Positions 59,979 through 64,000 of a stretch of DNA of 64,000 nt are shown one piece after another; positions within the stretch are counted from its first letter, which is position 1; each line of letters starts with the position of its first letter. Below the pieces are notes generated by a model, which saw only the letters and a list, made by a program, of their open reading frames with translations, was not told where the DNA came from and did not search any database. A program made the translations under genes and the position numbers. Source of the DNA: Weissella confusa (GTDB lineage: Bacteria; Bacillota; Bacilli; Lactobacillales; Lactobacillaceae); assembly GCA_041871065.1 (NCBI GenBank), contig CP168942.1, positions 2,078,501 to 2,142,500 of the forward strand. Reading direction: 5' to 3'.

Positions 59979-61157
59979 TTAATCAACCACTGGTGCCGTC
60001 ATTGAAGCGCGGAAAATAGCTTCAACGTCAGCTGGTTGCATTGGTGTGTAAACACCTTGCGTCAAGCCACCGTGCTCAACTGCAGCTGCAGCCATCACGT
60101 CTAGCTTTGACTCGTCAATGCCAACTTCTGGCAACGTCATTGGAATATCCATTGATTGGTACCAAGCAATCGTCTTGCGGATGGCATCCTTGGCAACAGC
60201 CATGTCATCATCCCCTTGCAAGCCCCAAACGTTACGGCCGTATTGGGCAAACTTAGGCGCCGTCTTCTCGTCCAATGCGTATTCCATCCAACGTGGCGTC
60301 AAAATAGCCAAACCAACACCGTGTGTGATGTCGTAGAAGGCTGACAATTCGTGCTCGATTGGGTGAACAGTCCAACCAACTGGCTTCCCGGCGTTTTCCA
60401 AACCGTTCAAAGCCAATGATGAAGCCCACATCAATTCGGCACGTGACTCGTAGTTATCAGGCTCGTTGAACGCGATTGGTCCGTGCTTGATAACAACCTT
60501 CATCAAAGCCTCAGCCAAGAAGTCTTGCAAGTCAACGTTCGCCGTACGGGCAAAGTATTGCTCAAACAAGTGGCTCAAGATGTCTGATGAACCAGCAGCC
60601 GTTTGCCACTTTGACACCGTTTGCGTCTCTGATGGGTCCAAGAATGATACTTGTGGAATCAAGTTCATACCCGTCGTTCCCAACTTTTCGTTCGTCTCCA
60701 TGTTTGAGATAACAGCGTTACGGTTCATTTCTGTACCCGTTGCTGACAACGTCAAAATGTCGACCAATGGCAAGGCCATATCGATCAATGATGGGTTCTT
60801 AACAAGGTCCCATGCATCCCCATCATAAGGAACACTAGCTGCGATAACCTTAGAAGCGTCCACAACTGATCCACCACCAACAGCCAAGATAACATCAATC
60901 TTGTTGTCGCGGGCCAACTTAACACCTTCACGTACTGAATCAATACGTGGGTTTGGCTCAACGCCAGCCAATTCAGTCACTTCAAAGTCACTCAATTGGT
61001 TCATCACACGCTCGTACAAACCTGAACGCTTGATTGATCCACCCCCGTAGACAACCAAAACGCGCTTACCAAACTTTGCAAGTGCCTCTGGCAATTCGCT
61101 CAAACGGTCACGACCGAAACGAATGTCAGTTGGCACGAAGAAACGGAAGTTCTCCAT
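59979..61157 (-). CDS. Iron-containing alcohol dehydrogenase (butanol/aldehyde reductase type)
   Basis: This 392-aa type III dehydrogenase resembles YqhD/BdhA. It has VLVVYGGGSIKRSG (cofactor binding near residues 33-46), GGGSVVDASKVIAA (near 96), metal ligands in DILSHLFEQYF (near 197) and HPIEHELSAFYDITHG (near 260-275). It reduces aldehydes with NADPH, often in detoxification. The AT-rich hairpin right after its stop codon is not a clear terminator. It stands alone. The physiological substrate is unknown. Confidence 0.92.
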   Translation of the reverse strand: MENFRFFVPTDIRFGRDRLSELPEALAKFGKRVLVVYGGGSIKRSGLYERVMNQLSDFEVTELAGVEPNPRIDSVREGVKLARDNKIDVILAVGGGSVVDASKVIAASVPYDGDAWDLVKNPSLIDMALPLVDILTLSATGTEMNRNAVISNMETNEKLGTTGMNLIPQVSFLDPSETQTVSKWQTAAGSSDILSHLFEQYFARTANVDLQDFLAEALMKVVIKHGPIAFNEPDNYESRAELMWASSLALNGLENAGKPVGWTVHPIEHELSAFYDITHGVGLAILTPRWMEYALDEKTAPKFAQYGRNVWGLQGDDDMAVAKDAIRKTIAWYQSMDIPMTLPEVGIDESKLDVMAAAAVEHGGLTQGVYTPMQPADVEAIFRASMTAPVVD

Positions 61158-61210
61158 GAATACTCACCTCTAATTTAGAATATGTGATTAGTATAACAAA
61201 GCAACCAACC

Positions 61211-61684
61211 TTAGTCACCAATTTTTAATTCTCCGGTGAGACGGATTGGTGCACCACACTTTCCGCAGGCATAACGTAGCTCATTAAGGCGACGCTGGCG
61301 ATAAATTTCATGGCCATTCTTACAAGTATAGATCCAATAATGCTTGGGTTGTTTGCGGACTTTCGCCTTAGAGGTTGCTGGTGCATAACGCAAACCAGCA
61401 ATGCGCTGCAATTCCGTCTGAAAATAACGATCCTTATGTTGGTATGGCAAGCCTTGAATGTGATTATGATAGTGCACCAATTCGTGCTTAATGACACCTA
61501 TCAAGTTTTGCTCATCAAACTCTTCAATCATCAACGGATTGATTTCCAAATTATGCGTTTGGAGCACATAGCGTCCACCAGTCGTTCGCAAACGGCGGTT
61601 GAACGTCGCTTTATGCACAAATGGTCGCCCAAAATCAGCCAATGATACTTGTTCGACCAATGCTTGTAGTTCCGAATCGGTCAT
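61211..61684 (-). CDS. SprT-like protein
   Basis: This 157-aa SprT-family protein has the zinc-protease motif HELVHYHNH near residue 65 and a C-terminal zinc-ribbon-like part (YTCKNGHEIYRQRR and RYACGKCGAPIR). Eukaryotic Spartan relatives cut DNA-protein crosslinks; the bacterial small forms are uncharacterised. The ATG at 61684 overlaps the upstream stop as ATGA and has GAGGGG in front, so the longer reading frame is rejected. It is the last gene of the glycosylase-orphan-SprT unit. Confidence 0.9.
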   Translation of the reverse strand: MTDSELQALVEQVSLADFGRPFVHKATFNRRLRTTGGRYVLQTHNLEINPLMIEEFDEQNLIGVIKHELVHYHNHIQGLPYQHKDRYFQTELQRIAGLRYAPATSKAKVRKQPKHYWIYTCKNGHEIYRQRRLNELRYACGKCGAPIRLTGELKIGD

Positions 61685-62562
61685 CGCCACCGGTCCCCTC
61701 GATAATTTTTTGGTACTTTCGTCGGCAACTTCAAGGCTTGGCGACGTTTTGTGTTCTTCGTTGTAAATTGACCTAGCGTATCCGCGCTCGCGTCCGTCAA
61801 CAATTCGTCCACTTGCCAAACGCTCGCATCACCGTAGCTTTGCGCAAACTGCGTCTCATAATAACGGGCAAAGTAATTCATCAACGCAATGCCGGTGTCA
61901 CTGACAACAACTTGCGTCTGGCGGACAGCTAGCAAACCACTCTTCAACAATGCTTGGGCAACGGCCACATGCTCGTCTGAAAGGCCATCATGATGCTCGC
62001 CTGCGCTAACTAGCCAATGCTTACCGCGCTTTTCAAGTTGCTGCTTTAGCCCTGGTTGTGACCACCAACGCAACCACGTATACATTTGGAACGTAAAGGG
62101 CTGGAAGGATTCACCGGCGACAATTTTGCGTACCCAATCACCAACTTCGGAAGCTTGTTCCAAAAATTGCGTTTGGAGCACCGGCATCTTTTGCCAATTG
62201 CCACCTAAACGTTGTGCAACACGCAACACTTGAAAGGCCGGCTTCTCGTGCGCCACAAAGCTCACGTACACACTGGCTGAATGACGTGCTGATTGCACGC
62301 TCACCAAATCAACGTCCGGTTCAGTAACGCGGGCAGCGTTTTGCTGAATGAATTGTTGCCAAATACGCCGGCTCGCCACTTCTTCGTGATCCAAGAAGCT
62401 AATCGTCACCTTCTGGTCCGCCTTCGGGTGCTGATATGGCTGATAGATATCCGCACGTGTATCCGTCACAGCGACACGAATCGCAAACCCTGCATCTTGG
62501 TTACGCCCAAGTTTCACGCGTGGTGGCCGTATTTTCTTATAACTTGCGACTTTCTTCGCCAT
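61681..62562 (-). CDS. Hypothetical protein, 293 aa, between a glycosylase and a SprT-like gene
   Basis: I do not recognise this protein. It is soluble and basic, especially at both ends (MAKKVASYKKIRPPRVKLGR and TKNTKRRQALKLPTKVPKNY), which suggests nucleic acid contact. A central aromatic stretch is FQMYTWLRWWSQPGLKQQL. It has an AGGAGG site and starts 9 nt past the glycosylase stop, overlapping the SprT-like gene by 4 nt. The operon with two DNA-repair-like genes hints at a genome-maintenance role, by context only. Confidence 0.72.
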   Translation of the reverse strand: MAKKVASYKKIRPPRVKLGRNQDAGFAIRVAVTDTRADIYQPYQHPKADQKVTISFLDHEEVASRRIWQQFIQQNAARVTEPDVDLVSVQSARHSASVYVSFVAHEKPAFQVLRVAQRLGGNWQKMPVLQTQFLEQASEVGDWVRKIVAGESFQPFTFQMYTWLRWWSQPGLKQQLEKRGKHWLVSAGEHHDGLSDEHVAVAQALLKSGLLAVRQTQVVVSDTGIALMNYFARYYETQFAQSYGDASVWQVDELLTDASADTLGQFTTKNTKRRQALKLPTKVPKNYRGDRWR

Positions 62563-62571
62563 AGCATCCTC

Positions 62572-63234
62572 CTAAAATTGTTCTAATAGCTTATCAGTTA
62601 GATTGGCATCCTTGAGCCAGCTCGTCAAAAATTGCTCGCGATTACGCAAATACAACTTACCAAACTCATCAATTAAGGCGTGGAATTCACGAGCTTCATC
62701 CGGCGTGAAATCAGAATTCATCATTACAACCTTTTGCACTTTTTCATACGTCAGCTTTTCAGGGCCACCCAAGAAATTCATCAGGCGACGTGAATAGGAA
62801 TCCGCGATAAATTGGGCCCGACCAAAAATATAGACCAGCCACACATCAGCCGTCTCATTACCGATTCCTGACACAGCACGGATACGCTTACGTAGTGTTG
62901 GTGTGTCGAGCTTTTGTAGTTCGCTCAAATCAAAGTCGTATTCCGCAAAGAATTGCAACGACGCACGCAAGTACTTGGCCTTGCTACGGTACAAACCAGC
63001 CTCAAAAATCAGTTGCTCCAACTCTTCCTGAGACATGGCCGTCAAAGTCGCTGGATCGAAATTCGTTTCGCGCCCAACCTTTTCAATAACCGGATCAACC
63101 GTCTTAGCAGAAGCATTTTGAATCAAAATACTCCCAACAATCGTTTCCATCCAGCGTTCAGCCGGCTACCAGCGTTGTGGTCCCATTTGATTATAAAGTT
63201 GTTGATACAACCCACGAATATCCAGCGTCTTCAT
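62572..63234 (-). pseudogene. HhH-GPD DNA glycosylase interrupted by an amber codon
   Basis: Residues from the internal Met at 63150 onward form an endonuclease III/MagIII-like glycosylase, with QNA near its start, HhH motif VSGIGNETADVWLVYIFGR and IADSYSRRL. Upstream in the same frame lies a plausible missing N-terminus, MKTLDIRGLYQQLYNQMGPQRW, from ATG 63234, then TAG at 63166-63168, then PAERWMETIVGSILIQN. The family's W-x-PA motif spans the stop, so it most likely replaced a Trp or Tyr codon. The internal ATG has no ribosome site. Translation may stop after 22 residues or depend on readthrough; a sequencing error is possible. Confidence 0.72.
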
Positions 63235-63262
63235 CTCTTAAATCTCACTTTTTCCAATAATA

Positions 63263-63290
63263 AAAGGCTAGAGTTTAGACTCTAACCTTT
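63263..63290 (-). terminator. Terminator of the DUF975 gene
   Basis: AAAGGTTAGAGT/ACTCTAGCCTTT, a 12-bp stem (one U-G on the minus strand) with a 4-nt loop and TTTTATT tail, 14 nt past the stop codon. Confidence 0.85.
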
Positions 63291-63304
63291 TTACTTACTA
63301 TCTA

Positions 63305-64000
63305 TTATAGTTCATCATCTTCATCTGATGTTGATGCGGTGTACGTTGCACGGGCTCCGTAGCGACGTTCGCGCGTCAATTCAATGTAGAATTCTGCCAT
63401 CGTGGCGTTATAGTATGGCACAACATAAATAGCGGCCAAACCAAACGTCAAAGCAACCAAAATCCACCAACCGATAAAGCTCAATTGTAGCCAGAACAAG
63501 CGCAACTTGTATCCTGCCATCAATTCTTGTGAGCGTAGCAAGTATTCAGACAAGTTCGTAATTTCAACGCCTTGCTTGTGGTCTTCCGCATAGATCAACG
63601 GTGCTTGTGAATAGCTAAATGACTTGACGATTCCTGGGATAATCAATACCAACGTCCACAAGAATGTAAATAGGAAACGTAGCCCTAGCAATACCACAAC
63701 GTCGACAATCGTGCTGCGACCCCAGAACTTTAGTCCATCGGCAAATGGTTGCTCAGGCACTTCCTTGTTACGACCCCATTCAACGAATGCCCACATAGCG
63801 CCCAAACCAAAGACACCGAAAGCAATTTCACCAACCATGTTAGTTGTGAATAGGCGGAACAAAAATTGTAGTGATTCACCAAACGTCATCGTCGTTTGTG
63901 CAAATGACACCACTGGCGCTTGGTTCCCATCCCATACTGATGATAGAATCTGCCAAATGATTAAGAACATTGACAATTTAATTGAAACATTGAAGGCCGG
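63305..64000 (-). CDS. DUF975-family membrane protein, 5' end cut by the window
   Basis: At least 231 residues are visible, and the frame stays open to the window edge (AFNVSIKLSMFLIIW), so the true start lies outside. About five hydrophobic segments are seen, with VFGLGAMWAFVEWGRNKEVP, LVLIIPGIVKSFSYSQAPLIYAED and YVVPYYNATMAEFYIEL matching DUF975 membrane proteins. The tail is acidic (STSDEDDEL). Function is unknown for the family. A TTG at 63976 is not a likely start. Confidence 0.85.
   Translation of the reverse strand, partial: PAFNVSIKLSMFLIIWQILSSVWDGNQAPVVSFAQTTMTFGESLQFLFRLFTTNMVGEIAFGVFGLGAMWAFVEWGRNKEVPEQPFADGLKFWGRSTIVDVVVLLGLRFLFTFLWTLVLIIPGIVKSFSYSQAPLIYAEDHKQGVEITNLSEYLLRSQELMAGYKLRLFWLQLSFIGWWILVALTFGLAAIYVVPYYNATMAEFYIELTRERRYGARATYTASTSDEDDEL

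Noticed and set aside
63148..63150. Internal ATG as the true start of the DNA glycosylase
   Set aside because: No ribosome site precedes it, it would remove a conserved N-terminal part, and a family-like N-terminus lies upstream in the same frame past one TAG.
1..64000. CRISPR array, insertion sequence or rRNA operon
   Set aside because: No regularly spaced repeats, transposase-like frames or rRNA signatures were seen on either strand.

Overview
The window reads as a chromosomal segment of a heterofermentative lactic acid bacterium, most like Weissella (W. cibaria/confusa group) or a close Leuconostocaceae relative. The reasons are a phosphoketolase, a bifunctional AdhE, two cre-controlled sugar porters, a trehalose PTS operon, Lactobacillales-type surface proteins and strong Gram-positive ribosome binding sites and terminators. 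The species is inferred from gene content only. Nearly all genes lie on the minus strand. The plus strand carries only exoA, two tRNA genes and possible small RNAs. I saw no insertion sequence, prophage or CRISPR array.

Layout, left to right. 0.1-3.7 kb: heterodimeric ABC exporter. 3.8-6.8 kb: an operon of a phosphatase, HflX and a YdcF-family membrane protein. 7.0-7.2 kb: twin tRNA-Glu(CTC). 7.3-8.8 kb: ABC-2 transporter. 8.9-9.8 kb: exoA. 9.8-11.3 kb: a secreted MucBP/CAP-like protein and a 49-aa orphan. 11.4-14.1 kb: adhE with Rex-like sites. 14.5-18.2 kb: trehalose PTS operon with a perfect cre. 18.4-21.2 kb: possible small RNA, DUF697 protein, PepO and a small coiled-coil membrane protein. 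21.4-31.4 kb: a sortase-pilus locus of one class C sortase and three very large pilin paralogues. 31.6-33.9 kb: DUF4811-like protein, small membrane protein and polysaccharide pyruvyl transferase. 34-36.5 kb: phosphoketolase. 36.7-40.9 kb: GntR regulator, DHA2 efflux pump, HD hydrolase, M50-like peptidase and YbaK. 41-42.4 and 48.4-49.8 kb: two sugar porters. 42.6-45.8 kb: orphan pair, acetyltransferase fusion and phosphoesterase. 46-48.2 kb: amino acid ABC importer. 49.9-53 kb: small DUF proteins, a broken membrane gene and MATE pump. 53.2-54.8 kb: ABC-F protein. 54.9-57.8 kb: zinc uptake operon with its MarR regulator. 57.9-59.8 kb: OatA-like O-acetyltransferase. 60-63.2 kb: iron alcohol dehydrogenase, SprT-like protein, an orphan and a DNA glycosylase interrupted by an amber codon. 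63.3 kb to the edge: DUF975 protein, cut by the window.

Sugars enter through the porters or the trehalose PTS, pass through phosphoketolase, and AdhE reoxidises NADH. CcpA-type (cre) and Rex-type sites mark this core. Zinc, amino acid and multidrug transport and cell-wall modification fill most of the rest.

The most unusual region is the pilus locus. Its three pilins lack a canonical LPxTG, share one lone cysteine in a QYCG motif, and each gene is preceded by the same hairpin-plus-oligoT leader. Two possible structured RNAs, an amber-interrupted glycosylase, a frameshifted membrane gene and an ABC-F protein without a second Walker A also merit checking.
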